Shown here piece after piece: positions 11,442 through 24,900 of a stretch of DNA of 64,000 bases. Both the position numbers and the translations under genes were made by a program. Source of the stretch: Bedellia somnulentella (lineage: Eukaryota > Arthropoda > Insecta > Lepidoptera > Bedelliidae). How positions within the stretch are numbered: position 1 is the stretch's first letter; every line of letters begins with the position of its first letter. The stretch lies in assembly GCA_963576735.1 (NCBI GenBank), contig OY755187.1, forward strand, positions 16,368,001 through 16,432,000. Reading direction: 5' to 3'. The notes beneath the pieces were generated by a model. That model was not told the origin of the DNA and ran no database searches. It saw only the letters and a program-made list of their open reading frames with translations.

Positions 11442-11640
11442 TCAATATTAATGTATGCGTAAGTATAGCATAATATGTCTATGGAAATATTAGTTGAAAA
11501 ATACTTAAAATAAAAAAAAGTTATAAAATATATTCTCAGACCTACCAAACGAATACGTAAAATTCATACAATATGCTTTCAATTATCTTTATTCATACAT
11601 ATTCGCATAGTTGTATGTGAAAAACAAGGATTAGTGCTTC
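11442..11640. other. LINE A 5' UTR or flank
   Basis: AT-rich; no feature recognised. The exact 5' end of LINE A cannot be placed. Confidence 0.4.
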
Positions 11641-11765
11641 CTAATAAATAAAGAATAAATAAAGGAAAGAAAAATTTCGCCACAGGCGGGAAAAAAAATA
11701 AATTCTTTCCTTTATTTATTAGTAATAATCCCCACATGAGGTTTTCATGAACAAAAAGATTTAAA
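11641..11765. repeat. Foldback repeat related to a tRNA-like element
   Basis: Arms AATAAATAAAGGAAAGAA (11654-11671) and its complement (11703-11720) surround a short remnant (GCCACAGGCGGG) of the tRNA-like core seen at 21734-21890. The flank AGTAATAATCCCCACATGAG recurs at 40570 and 51990. Confidence 0.65.
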
Positions 11766-11769
11766 TTAG

Positions 11770-12375
11770 TGCTTCCTATTATTTTAAGCTAACACAAAAG
11801 AAAATCGCAAAATGATTGTGATCCCCCGGGATTCGAACCTGGGTCTTCCGTTCGTTTAGTACTAACCAAACGGTATACCGCTACGCCACGAAGACGTTGG
11901 TGTAGGGTCCAAATTTTTTAAAATCCTATGTATCTAGTAGGCATACTATTGACAAACAATTAAATGGACATTTATTTTGATGAAAATGGATGAAAATTAT
12001 TTACTTATTTTTTCCAAAAAGACTATTAATAAAGAGTCTGATAAAGTCGTTCGATGAAAAAACGAATTGTGTAAATATAGGGAACCATGTAAAAGTTATG
12101 TTTTTTATGCTCCTGTGGGAACCCTTGCGAAATCCGGGATAAATTATAGCCTATATGTTGACTAGGTATATAAGCTACATTCATACCAAATTTGATCAAG
12201 ATCCGTCAGGTAGAATTAACGTGATGACCGGACATACAAACAGACAATCATTTTTTTCAAAAAGCGCAAATTTGGCTTCAGTATCGAAAATTAAACATAT
12301 TCCACTGGTTTTTATTTATTTTTCTTCAATGTACAGTTTTGATCTCGGTACAGTCTTATTATAGTATAGATACAT
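11770..12375 (-). repeat. tRNA-derived SINE, second family, copy 1
   Basis: The minus strand carries an A-box-like TGGCGTAGCGG and a B-box GGTTCGAATCC 40-50 nt apart (11827-11890). The acceptor ends do not pair, so it is not a working tRNA. A related copy lies at 56530-56960. The right end (GTATAGATAC at ~12370) resembles the TC start of local Helitrons read on the minus strand. Confidence 0.6.
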
Positions 12376-12424
12376 ATGTCAAAGTATTTAAAAAAGAATA
12401 TTTAAAAACGACGACGACGCTGAC

Positions 12425-12600
12425 GACGTGATAGCTCAGTGGGTTAGAACACCGCTTATCGTGCAGACGACTAGTGTTCTAATCCCGGGTCGGGCATACG
12501 TGTGGTTAATTTATCACGATTGTTAACGGTAAGGGAAAATATCGTGAGGGAACCCACATGGCTAAGTTGTACTTAGTCATCTCATCGTCTCTAACACTGC
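12425..12600 (+). repeat. tRNA-derived SINE1, 3'-truncated copy
   Basis: TAGCTCAGTGGG (A box) and an altered B box are followed by TCCCGGGTCGGGC and the SINE1 body (GTGGTTAATTTATCACG, CCCACATGGC). Its last third is missing. Confidence 0.8.
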
Positions 12601-12644
12601 AAACACTTCACATAGCGTACTATCCATTGAGCTATCTCGGTTAC

Positions 12645-12700
12645 TTACCGTATATCTTCGCATAGTTCAACCCCGGCCTGCTCACTCGCTACCACTATAA
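12645..12700 (-). pseudogene. Degenerate duplicate of POLG exon 13 3' end
   Basis: The reverse strand reads GTAGCGAGTGAGC ... CGAAGATATACGGTAAGTAACC, similar to the true exon's last ~45 nt plus donor (ATAGCGAGGGAAC ... CCAGGATATATGGTAAATAACC). It is diverged and joined to SINE sequence on the left. Confidence 0.55.
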
Positions 12701-12744
12701 ACACTCCTCTATCCATTCTCTATTTCTATATCACGGTTATTTAC

Positions 12745-12925
12745 CATATATCCTGGCATAGTTGATGACCTTTGCATGTTCCCTCGCTATTCCTGCCACT
12801 GCTGCGGTTAATGAGTGCAGGTCGGTGTTAGCGGCGCGGCTGCCCGCCACCACGGCCCAGCCCAGCGCGGTACCGCCCGGCAGACCATAGGTACTGTCGC
12901 CGAATAATGAGGAGATCCAGAGTTC
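12745..12925 (-). CDS. POLG: POLG exon 13 (motif A end to motif B)
   Basis: 181 nt between CCCAG and GTAAAT, phase 0 to 1. It continues motif A with [14 protein letters not shown] and ends [14 protein letters not shown], motif B, where the family shows NYGRIYG. Incomplete copies of this exon lie on both sides, at 13083-13168 and about 12645-12700; only this copy is complete and in phase. Confidence 0.92.
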
Positions 12926-15900
12926 CTGGGTTCGAGAAGCATTTTTTAATGTTAAGTTACCCGTATAAACCTCCAGAAGGTGTAACCAGAGCTAAAGATC
13001 ACGGTTATAACGGTAGCAAGACCATCGGAATAGGAATTATAGAGACACTTTTGGAAGTTGAGTGGGGAAAAGTATGCAAAGTAAAGGCGCCACGGCCCAG
13101 CCAAGAGCGGTGCCGCCCGGCAGGCCGTATGTACTACGCCGAATAGGGAGGAGATCAGAGTTCCTGGGTTCGAGAGCGTGTTTTTAAAGATGATAGTTTC
13201 ATCCTCTTAAACAAATCATTAAAATCTGTCATCGAAACCCTATATAACAATTTTCAAACTTATAATATAAGTCTACAATAAAAAAGTTACATGTAAACTT
13301 CACATCCCTATTTCATTCCCTTAGGATAGCAATTTCAAAAATTCCCTTCTCAGTGCTCACTGACATAACAACTTACACTCCTGCACAAAAGTTTTCAAGT
13401 TCGGCTGTGCGTTGATTCTAAATTAGTCTGTCAGTTTTGGCCTCTATATGTTTCCACTCATCTATATAATAATAAAGTTGCTAGTACCTGCGAGTCCACA
13501 TCGGCCCCGACCAGTTTGTACCCGGGCGGAGCTTGCACCATCGCGCGCAGTTCGGACCCGACGCGGTCCGGTCGCGCGTTGGACGCCGTCATCCAACATG
13601 GCTCGCTGGCACTGGGTATTATCATGATTATTAACAATGGAATGTTAGTAATAGCTTTTCAAGTCTTATAATCACAATTGTTGCAAAGACATAGACAAAT
13701 ACACGGAGCTATTAATACCAAAACTAAGTAGCCAGAGAGAGCTTCCAAATTTGATTTCGTCAGCCACTTTTGTGAATTATGAAGTAAATGTAGTAAAGAT
13801 GCTCGGTGATGGGTCTTTTTAAACATAACTAATAACTGCAGTATATTCGTTTTGTAGAAAATAATAATATTATGTACTATTTTAGTCTAAACATAAATTG
13901 TGGCATCAAATTGACTTTTCTAAGTAACGTATATAGAGACAGTATTGTATACCTCAAATATAATGTAAGTAAATAGTGAGCGGAATTAACATTAGAAATT
14001 CTATATTCTATGAGGATTTATAAGTATCGATACATTTATAAGGTGAACCCGAAAAAATATTTAACGCCGCCTTTCGGCAGTCACCTGATTATTGCACCCA
14101 AGAGATGGTAATGAAATTTAACTGCAACACAAATTAAATTCTCACCGTCTAGTCAGTGTGCCACAAACGACCACTTGCGGTATAATGGCGCCGTATTTCC
14201 TCAAAGTGTTGTCATCTTTCTCCGGCAACCAAACCACTTGCTGTCCCATGATGCGCTCTTTGTTGTTGCGCCAATACGACATCATACGACCTAGGTTTAA
14301 CACCTAAAAATTTATCAGTTATACGTATATATTAATTACAATATAATTATATCTATACTAATATTATAAAGCTGAAGAGTTTGTTTGTTTGAACGCTAGG
14401 ATCTCAGGAACTACCCAATCAAATTGAAAAATTCTTTTTGTGTTGGATAGTCCATTTATTGAGGAAGGTTTTAGGCTATATATCATCACGCTGCGACCAA
14501 CAGGAGCAAACTATCAGCGAATAATGTTGCAAAAACGGGGATAATTAATCATACTAAGGCTTCCGTTGAGTGCGCTGCGTAAACGGTTTAAGTTACCCAA
14601 AAAAAATGTATTAAAGAATTATTTCTCTTTAAATGATCTAAAAAAATGCCCGCGACAGTATATGTCTAACTTTTAAGTTTCACTTACTATAACCATTTTT
14701 ATGGTAAATAAATATGGTCGAATTTAATGCATAATTGCCATAATGTTTTATCAACATAATATTAATCTTTATCCAAATAAATATGTTGTTGATTGAGAGT
14801 ATTTCATTGAAAACAAAATTGTCCTTGACATCACTTAATTTAAATAAACATCTTAGAAGATAATACAATTTTTAAATTACTCCGTAACAAAATTTACACG
14901 CGTGCATGAAGCGCAAGACAAGACGCTGCGCTGGCCGGCGAGCGACGTCACCTGCGCGAGAAGTTTATGTTTAAGCCTTATCCTATTAATATTATAAATG
15001 TGAAAGTTTAGATGTTTGTGTGTTTGTAGCTAAATGAAGACTAATTCACAGAACGTATTTAAAATAAAATTTACAGGAAGCCAGATAATGATCCCAATTA
15101 ACACAATAGGACACTTTTTATCCCAGAAAAATTAAGAGATCAATAAATTTTCTTAAAAAATGGTTAAACAGACTAAGAATCAATGCTCAGCCGAAACTAC
15201 TATACTTATAAACTTAAAATTTATAAAGTGAAAAAATTGTGAGGACACTATGAAAAACACCTTTTTTCTCATCGCATGACAGAGACCCTCAACAGGTCAG
15301 TTAAGTATTTCAGTTTGACGACGTGAAAGTCTACACTTTTGACAGTACGAAGTCTGTGGGGTCAGCTAGTTATATATATTAACTAGCGACCCGCCCCGGC
15401 TTCGCACGGGTGCAATGCAAAATATACCTACTACAGAATGTCCTTATACACAGCGTTCACAGCTTTTTTATCATTAGCCAATACAAACATGTTTTGCTTA
15501 GACGTTACTCTTGACAGCGCGACATATAATTGGCCATGTGAAAAACACTCAACACTCAAGTCTAATCCTGCAACGTTAAGAGTTTGACCCTGCGATTTAT
15601 TAATGGTCATTGCAAAAGATATCTTTACTGGAAATTGTAGGCGTTTAAATTGGAACGGTAAATCTGATGGTGTCAGAGGAATTCGGGGAATTAGTACATC
15701 TTCTCCGGTACCACATCCGGTGAGTATTGTGCACTCTATTATTAATTTTTTTAGTGATTTTACCAGCAAACGTGTGCCATTGCAGAGCTTAGGAGGATTC
15801 AGATTTCTTAATAAAATAACAGGACAACCTACTTTCAATTCCATTTTATGAGGAGGGAGTCCAGAAGGGTTCAAAGAATTAAGAAATGATCGCTGCAAAT

Positions 15901-18900
15901 TATAAAGTGCTATAAGGCGAAGCGCGGGCATCGACGCGCTATTTATAGGCACGCGCCGCCCGGCGCAAACAACTACGACCCTGCATTTTGTAATATCTTC
16001 GGTAATATTCACTAAAATCACATGCTGTAAAAAGCATATTGATCTATAATAAATGCATAATTTATTTAAGGTACTTAATTGGATAAGGATTAATGCTGTA
16101 TTGTTTAAAATCACTTCGTAAATAACCATTTTTTAGTAAAGAATAAAAATGGTTATGCTGGGTTATCCCTAAGAGATAGACATATACCATCGCGGACTTT
16201 TTTGTTGAACTTTTTAAGGTGAACAATACTGTAGTATATTATTTTGGTCTATCTCGTAGGGTTCAGCCAGCGTTTGCAATATAAGCGCAAAAAAACGTGC
16301 TTATTTAAGACATCACATTAGAAACCTTTAAATTTATCAGTGTTTCTCTACTATATTATGCATTTATTATACATACAAACCTTTCTTAAGAATCACTCTA
16401 TCTATTAAAAAAAACCGCATCAAAATCCGTTGCGTAGTTTTAAAGATCTAAGCATACATACGGACATACAGCGAAAGCGACTTTGTTTTATACTATGTAT
16501 TGATGCAAAAAGAGGCAGCTGGAGCTTCTGAGTTTGAAATTCATAGGCCATTTTCGAGCTAAGTAAAGAAAAATTAAAAAATTAAGAATGATTTGGGATG
16601 GAAAGGTCAAAACCTTATAATTTATGAGTTTAATATATAAAATCTCTGGTAACCCCTTTTTGGGATTTATGGCCGTTACTATACGTATGTTTGTATGTAT
16701 GCACACTATTCAAGATAGACTCAAGCCTTTCAGTAAAGACAGATATTCATCATCATCATCATGACTATAGACGTCCACTGCTGGATATAGGCCTCCCCAA
16801 ATGATCTCCACAACGACCGGTCCTGCGCTGCCCTCATCCATCGGCTTCCCGCGACCTTGACCAAGTCGTCGGTCCACCGCGTGGTATCCTACCCACACTG
16901 CGTCGTCCGGTACGTGGCCGCCACTCCAGAACCTTCGAGCCCCAATGGCCGTCGGTTCTGCGTGCAATGTGTCCTGCCCATTGCCACTTCATTTTTGCAA
17001 TTCTTCGGGCTATGTCAGTGACCCCGGTTCTTCTACGGATCTCCTCGTTGCGAATTCGATCGCGTAGTGAAACTCCTAACATAGCCCTCTCCATTGCCCT
17101 TTGGGTGTGTACGGTTCAATCACCGTCCGTAAGTTCCGTCAGCAGTTCACGCTGTAACACTCTTTTACTCAAACCTTTTCAGAACAGTTCGCTTAGTGAC
17201 CTCGTACCGTGCGCTACTCATTAATCTCATTTCACCTCATTTGCACCTTTTCCTACCTTGCAATATATCTTAGCTGAACTTATCTCTATCTTATCATTTT
17301 ACATCCCCTAATCTCAATCCCAACCCCCAACAGGGTGACTCGGAGCCTTCTAATGAGGCCCATTGTAAGAGGCCACGTCTCTGTGCCATAGGTCATGACT
17401 GGACACACACATTGGTCACGGATGATTCAGACTTTACGTCATTGCCTGTGCCGATCATGACAGCTGACACCTGTCATCCTCGGAATGCTGTACCCCGCCG
17501 TGTTCAGCATATTTTAAAAAACCACAAACTATATAAATGTTTATTCAATTTTGTAACTAGTACTGTTGAGCAAATTTAATGTTGTTGTGTTTAAATTTAA
17601 GTTTTTATCTGTAATTATTTTAGTTTAGTTTATTTTTACCTATGTGATGTATGAGTATGCCTATGGACTTGTTTCCGGCGAATAAATAAATAAATAAAAA
17701 ATAAGACTTTTGACTTGAGACTCTGCGGAATTTTGGACGAGAAGATATGGCGCAGCTGGATTCGACGGTTGACCTCATTCTCGAAGATAGATATTATCAA
17801 AATAAAAATACATGTAAGTAAATATCTTTCTATAATGACAATTTACCTGTTCAGCGTCATTCCCCTGCGCCGCCAAAACGTTTTGACTGAACATATCGAG
17901 GAAATCCTTTGCCAGCGGATTGCCTACTTTGTTCTTGGGCCCGTCTTTATGCGGTAACCGCAGGAAGTGACAGCAACCTGAGAGATATTATGTGAAATTG
18001 GTCAAGTGGGAGTCAGACTCGACGGTGAAGGGTTTCGGATTATAGAGCTACTAGAGACTGTAGCATACAATACTCTAGAACAGAACTCTGAATGGGAAAT
18101 TTCTTTTTCATAGTACATACATATACTCACGGCTATTAATCCCTAGATGGGGTAGCCAGAGCTAAGGAATGAGAAATTCCTCAGCCACCTTTGGAAAGTT
18201 GAGTGGGGAAAAGATGGTAATAAAGGTTGTTGGTCATGGGTCTCCAACCGCATCGCCCAATAATCCCTTTAAAGCCCCAATACCGTTAGTCACCTCTTAC
18301 GTACACCCACCGGAAGAAATGGGGTAGTGCTATTCTAAGCCGACACTACACAGCTTTTTCATAGTATGGGTATGAAATACAAAATAATATTAGCGGTATA
18401 GGTATATCTAGATGTATTCCAATAACATATTCGTTGAAAGTTATTGTGAAGGTTTTCTTTCTTATTTAAGTACAGCCACCAATAAATAACCACTTTAAAT
18501 AGCTATTAAAGAACGGAACCCCCTTTGAGAAATATTGTTTGAGAAATCCTGATGTTATTTTTAAAGACCTATCTAAAGATAACTCATACGTTTGAGCTTA
18601 ATAAAAAAAAGAAGTTTTAATTCCGTGTACTTTTGTGCGAAAATCTGTATGTGGTTTACAGTTTTTATCTGAGACAAACATACTGTCAGAAAGACATAAT
18701 AAATTAAGGTCTTTGTTTTTTGCCATTCGGCTACAACAACCTAATAATAGTATTAGCATTTAGTATAATGCAAAATAAAAGAACGGGTTTAACTAACAAA
18801 GAGTTGGGAAACTCAATGGCATTTGGCAGGGCACATTGTAAAAATAACCGTCGACTGTTGGAGCTCGAAGGTTCTAGAGTGGCGGTCACGTACTAAGACA

Positions 18901-21900
18901 ATGTGAGAGTACACCACATGGCAGAATAAATGCTTTTATTTCATTAATGACGACATGATAGTCCAATGGGTAGAACACCCGCCCGTAAACAGACAGGCGT
19001 GAGTTCAAATCCCGGGTCGGGCCTACACCAATTTATCTTTTAGTCTAATGTGTGGTTAATTTACCATGGTTGTTAACGGTGAGGGAAAACATCGTGAGGA
19101 AACCCACATGGCCGAGTTGTACTTAGGCATGTGACTGTGTATTCGTACAAAATGGCGAAAGGCCTGCCCCCTATTGCGTGAGTACACTGTCTAAGCAAAA
19201 CGTGGACGTTTGGACACTAGGTGGCGCTGTCACGTGTTGTTCAGAAATATTGATACCTCTGCCAATCCCTTCGGGGATAAACGGCGTGAACATTTATGTT
19301 ATGTTAATTAATATATGAATACCTTGCAGCTGTATCCCGCTCCATACCCCCAGCCCGTGATACTTGTTAGCCGACGCCGTTTCATCCACTTTCTTTCGCG
19401 CGTAATACGTCCTTTTGCCCATGTCCTCCTGAAACAGAAAAGATTTGGGTTAATTAAACTAACAGCTTGGATAATACTGAATGATACACAATAAGTATCA
19501 AAATATATCACAATCTTTTCCTTACCCAACTTTATCAACCAAGTATATCAAATTCGGCTTATTCCGTTTATCCACCCTAAAAAATCCTCCCTAAGGCGGA
19601 TATTCGGAAACGAGTGTCCGTCTATCCACCCTGAACGGTGTGGATATCCGGAATGCATATAATATGGTTCTTCCGATTTTCTACCCTGCCTACGTACAGT
19701 CATTTACAGAAAAAAGACCCTAAGTTTGTAAGATATTTTTATGCAAACTGTAAGTAAGAAAGTAGGTATGTTTATCCTAAGTATTTTAATGTCCACGATG
19801 TTCCTTGGACTCATTTTGTGTTGTGTATGTTTCTGTAAATTACTGTTCTTGGGGTAAAAAATCGGAAGAACCATATTATATGCATTCCGAATATCCACCC
19901 CGTTCAGGGTGGATAGACGGACACGCGTTTCCGAATATCCGCCTTAGGGAGGATTTTTTAGGGTGGATAAACGGAATAAGCCTCAAATTCTGCACCTTTG
20001 GCTGTCCTTGTTTGGAAATTATTGCCGCGAGTATGTAAATGTTATCGGAAGACATTTGACGGATGATGGTTTTAAGTTTTATTTTAGAAAGGGTTCGTGG
20101 AAATTTTGAGAGGGATCCATGACTGCAAAAAGGTAGAGGCATCCCTGTGAAAATGGCTCTATTATGTTTCAACCAACTCTAAATTAATGTTGTTGTTATG
20201 ACTTGAATAAAATAGTTATGAAAGTTTACTTTATTCTTAAAATTTACTTTTTATATATTTTTTTATTTTCTAAATAACGAACTTTTTTATTTCTACTGGC
20301 ATTTTTATTTCTACTGGTATATATAAACATGTGGTGTAAACTGTATTTGTGTGTTATTTAACTATCTATAATTTTGATGTTCAGTTTTCTTTTGCATATA
20401 GTAATGAGTAGGTACAATAAGACAATATTAAATGTATTTTTACTTCACGTGCAATTTTTTCATTTCAGTTACTCTCAGCGAATAAACGTAAGGTGAGCGC
20501 AGAAGCTGTTAAAAGAAGGGGATACCCATGAAATAGTTAGAATTTTTAAGGGTATAAAATTACAAACCTCTACTTTCTTATTCAACTTCTCCATAGTCTG
20601 CTCATGCCAATCCTCATAATCCTTAAGTTCCTCAACGGGACACTTCACAATCAGTTCTTCCAATGGTATCTGAGGTTCATCTTCAGCTTCGTAAGAAACT
20701 GGTCGTGACCTTGAGAACGGGATGAGGAAACCCCATTTTTCTTCTGGGGTGTGATGAAGGGGGTACCCTTCCCATGTCAGACGAAGGAGTTTTGGGGTTA
20801 TCTGTAATAATAAACATTTTAATTTAATGGAATAGATCTAATTAAAGGCATGGTTTTATTATTTAAAATTAAATTAACGATAATAAAGTAAAATTGAGAT
20901 CCATGAATAGAATAGATAGAAAAAATGTCATACATGTTATTAGACTTTTACACATATAAGTGGTATTCTACAAATGTTTAATGATATCCAGATCATAATT
21001 GTACCATTATTTTTTTACGCCTATTCTCATAGTTTACACGTTTTATCGTTTAACAGGATTATTCCCTGGTCAGTGTCTTATCAAAAATATTTTTTCCCTA
21101 CATAGCAATAATAATACAAAGAACTTACACATATGCTTTAACAAAAATATGTACACACTTACTTGCATGCTAGTAGTGATGTTATGTGCTCCTGGTAACC
21201 AATCTGGGTCTTTTCCAGGTTTACTGCACAATTTCCTATACCACGCCGGATATCCGGGTAACAATGGTCTTCTAACTGGTAATAATTCAGCTAAATCATA
21301 CAAATACTTGAATTTATTTTCTAACATTTTTAGTTTTGTATTGTCTATTTGTATTTTAGTATTTTTGCGTTCAATTTGTTTTATGTAATCTTCACAAAGG
21401 CAATCATAATCTTGTTCTAAATTCTCTGTATTCTCTACAGTTTCCGTGACTTCGGGTAAACTCGTAAAATCTTTGGGAATCATCGTAGCTTTCTTCTTAA
21501 CCTTAGCTTTTTTCAGTTTAAGTACTTGTGTTGACCAATCTTGGTCCCACATCCATAAATCTTTTTTGTATTGCTCATTGATCATAAGTCTACACGCTTC
21601 GTCGGCTTTTAAAGATAATAATTGTCTTGTTTCTAGCTTGCAATCTTGGAATACAGTTTCGGCTGATTCTATGTATTGTAGCCAGTTTGAATTCACTGGC
21701 AAATAGGCTGAACCTGAAATTGAAAACCAAAATTGAATTACTAATAAATAAAGGAAAGAAAAATTCCGACACAGGCGGGATTCGAACCCGCGACCTCGGG
21801 TATACGCCCCCGTCGCTCTTGCCAATTGAGCTACCGTGTCAATGGCTGCCAGCGCGAAATTCTTCTATCCTTTATTTCTTTTATACGTTTTTATACGTTT

Positions 21901-24900
21901 TTAGTAGTGTTAGCGTTTCCTACCTCCGAATTTTTACTAATTCGGAAGGCCACTTGTCTATCTTTTCAGATAGAATGCAAATGTTGAAAACGCCTGACTA
22001 TCAAAAAGATTTCAAAAATTGAATTCTTAATTTTTACCTGTTCACACAACCTTCCCAAGCTTTTTTCTCATACTACTACGTTTTCTGGGCTATGTCAACA
22101 TGGATATTTTTATTTGGATTTAAGTTCGCAAAATACCGAAACATCAGGTATTTATACTTTGGGTTATAGACCACAAAAAAGAGCGTCCAAGTCATAGTTT
22201 CAGAATAAATTCAACCACTTTAAGAAGTTGAGTATTGGAAAAGCGGTCAATTAGTTATTCTTTGTAATGGGCATTTAGGTACAACGACCATCAAACGCGT
22301 AAAACCGTAATAAAAAAATAATAATTAAAATTCACCTGAATACAATTAAATAGGAAAAACAATGTTCACTTTTTTGTTGGCATATAAAAAATATCAAAAC
22401 ACACAAATAATCTATACAACAAAAATATTTTTTAACAAAAAGAAAACCGACTTCATAGTTGGAAAAACAACCGAAAATAAACAATCTAGTACTAAAAAGT
22501 ACGAAATAAGTTTTTTAATTGAATATGAGTACTGTGATTAATACCTTACCAATTTCTTTATTCCACACGCGTCAGTTCAACCTACCTAAATCTTAAAATT
22601 CTCTTAAATTAATTTCGGAAGAAGTCGGTTTTCTTTTTGTTAAAAATTATTTTATTTTACGAGTTTTAGAGATGGGTAGACCTGGCAAAGATGCCTCTCG
22701 GATAAGGAAGCGACAGTTACTGTATTATTCTTCGTATTTCCGGTATTTCTATTATAGTACGATATTAAATAGGCTCAACCATATGTAACCTTACATTGTT
22801 CTTAAAATCCTTCGAAAGGCGATGGTCTACAATTCTACATCTCAAGAAAGACTTAAACGTTCACGCCGAATATCCCTGAAGGGGTTAGCAGAGGTAGTAA
22901 TACTTCTGAATATCACGTGACATTGTCACCTGTTGTTCAGAGTACCCACGATTTGCTTAGGCAGTGTTCTCACGTTATACAGTACAGGCCTATCGGCGTT
23001 TTGAACAAATACACTGTCACATGATTGTGAGTTTCGACAGTCCCCTCGATTTCCTGGGATGCCATCATCAGATCCTGGTCTCATGGTACTTTCTCGATAA
23101 CAATAACATAACAAAAGAAATGTTTAGTGAACCTGTACTTCTCTTTACAAAAGCTACGAAGAGGAGTATAAATCTATATAGAATGTGGAAAGAACTGTTT
23201 CCTAATACCTAGTGATTGAGGACCCACACCATCCATCATCAGCTCAGCAGCATAACAATATGATTTTCAGAAGCAAATGCCAATATAAGTTCAGAAAATA
23301 TGTAAAACGCGGTACATTTGCCTATAAAATTTGAGGGTTCCCCTCGATTTCTCCAGGATCCCATCATCAGACCCTGATATCCTCATCATCTTCTTTCGAA
23401 TAAAAAAATAATAAATCAAAATCGGTTCATAAATGGCGAAGTAATCGGCGAACAAACATAAAAAAAAAATATACGGTCGAATTGAGAAGACTCCTTTTTT
23501 TGAAGTCGGTTAAAAATATATATGCCACAGTACAGCTACTTTTTTACTGTTTGTACACACATACACATACTCACGGCTGCAAATCCTAAAAAGGGTTAAC
23601 CAGAGCTTCAGATTCAGAAATTCTTTAGTAATTTTTGGTAGTTGGTTGGGTAGAAGATAGCCAAGCATATCGCCAAACAATTTCTTTAAAAGACCGATAC
23701 CCATCGTTGCATTGTAAACCACCTTCGGGAAGATATTAATACTATCGCTAAGCCAACACTTCACACCTAAAAAGCAGAAGAAATATAAAAATAATGTTAC
23801 TCACCCAACTCCAGCATCCCCGCCAGCGTGACCGGATGCGGAAACCGCTCCACAAACAACGGATACAGACGCGCCAGTACCCGCCACGTGGCGATGACGT
23901 CACCCGCGCAGTACGCCATGACGCGTTGGAACTGCGAGACAACGTCCTCGAACGTGCCGCAGACAAATACATCGCGGGATTGCTTGTCTACGCGCGTCGA
24001 GCAGTACAATTGGTGCACCTATATGTTACGATATCAACACCTTATATATGTGTACTATCATTGATTGAAACCGCTCCACAAACAATGGATATAAACCACA
24101 GTTATTTATGTATACCTACATTGAAATATATATGTCGGCGGCACCTAATATGGTTGCTCATTTGACTACATGTTGGCGGCACCTAATACAGTTACTGAAT
24201 TGACTACGTGTCGGTAATACCTAATAGAGTTGCTGATTTGACTCAGTTGACTAAGTGGTAAGAAGCGGAAGGGTGTGGTCACGAGGTAATCGTGCGCCCT
24301 CTGATGGAGTTCGGGCAAGGATCATTCCGAGGATGGACAAAGAGTGGATCGGTTGTGCTCGGAACCGTCATACGTTTCTAATCGGTGTTAACGCAATATA
24401 ATTTGTACTTAGTTAATTTGTGAATAGTGGCGAAGTTGATTAAAGCTGTGATTATTTATTTCTGTGACTGATATGTGTTTTGGGGAATCATGAATCATCG
24501 CCGATTTACCATGCCGACGTTATCAGAAGCGGGATCTCCCCAACGCCGATTTCGTAAATCGTAATATAAAGAAAGTGACAATAAATGGAAAAGTTTATTT
24601 GAAGTGCAAAATCAAAATATGTTAGCTCTTATTGGAGCGTTAAAACCTCTTACAGTGTCCAGTGATAAAGTTACTCTACCGGAATTTAACTCCGAGTTCC
24701 TGGTGTGCAACTACGGATTCGGTTCCATCCACTGCAGGATGGAATCCTCGTCGTGGCGATAAGCCGCGCGGTAAAAGGATCTGCATCTAATTGGTTATCA
24801 CAATGTTAAAACAGTGCAAAAGTTCGACACAAAGCCGATGTATGTAAGATACAACCTAAACACCGCTACTTGTCTCAGCCAGTCAGCGGGAAAACTGCGA

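Noticed and set aside
13083..13168. Alternative POLG exon 13
   Set aside because: One-base deletion near its start and loss of the second half make it unusable.
21070..21825. Single 251-residue minus-strand gene
   Set aside because: Its first third lies in the tRNA-like repeat and its end in an intron; only 21163-21713 is POLG exon 7.
21766..21842. Functional tRNA gene on the minus strand
   Set aside because: Acceptor stem and A/B boxes look good, but the anticodon arm does not form a 5 bp stem with a 7 nt loop, and the unit is embedded in a repeat family.
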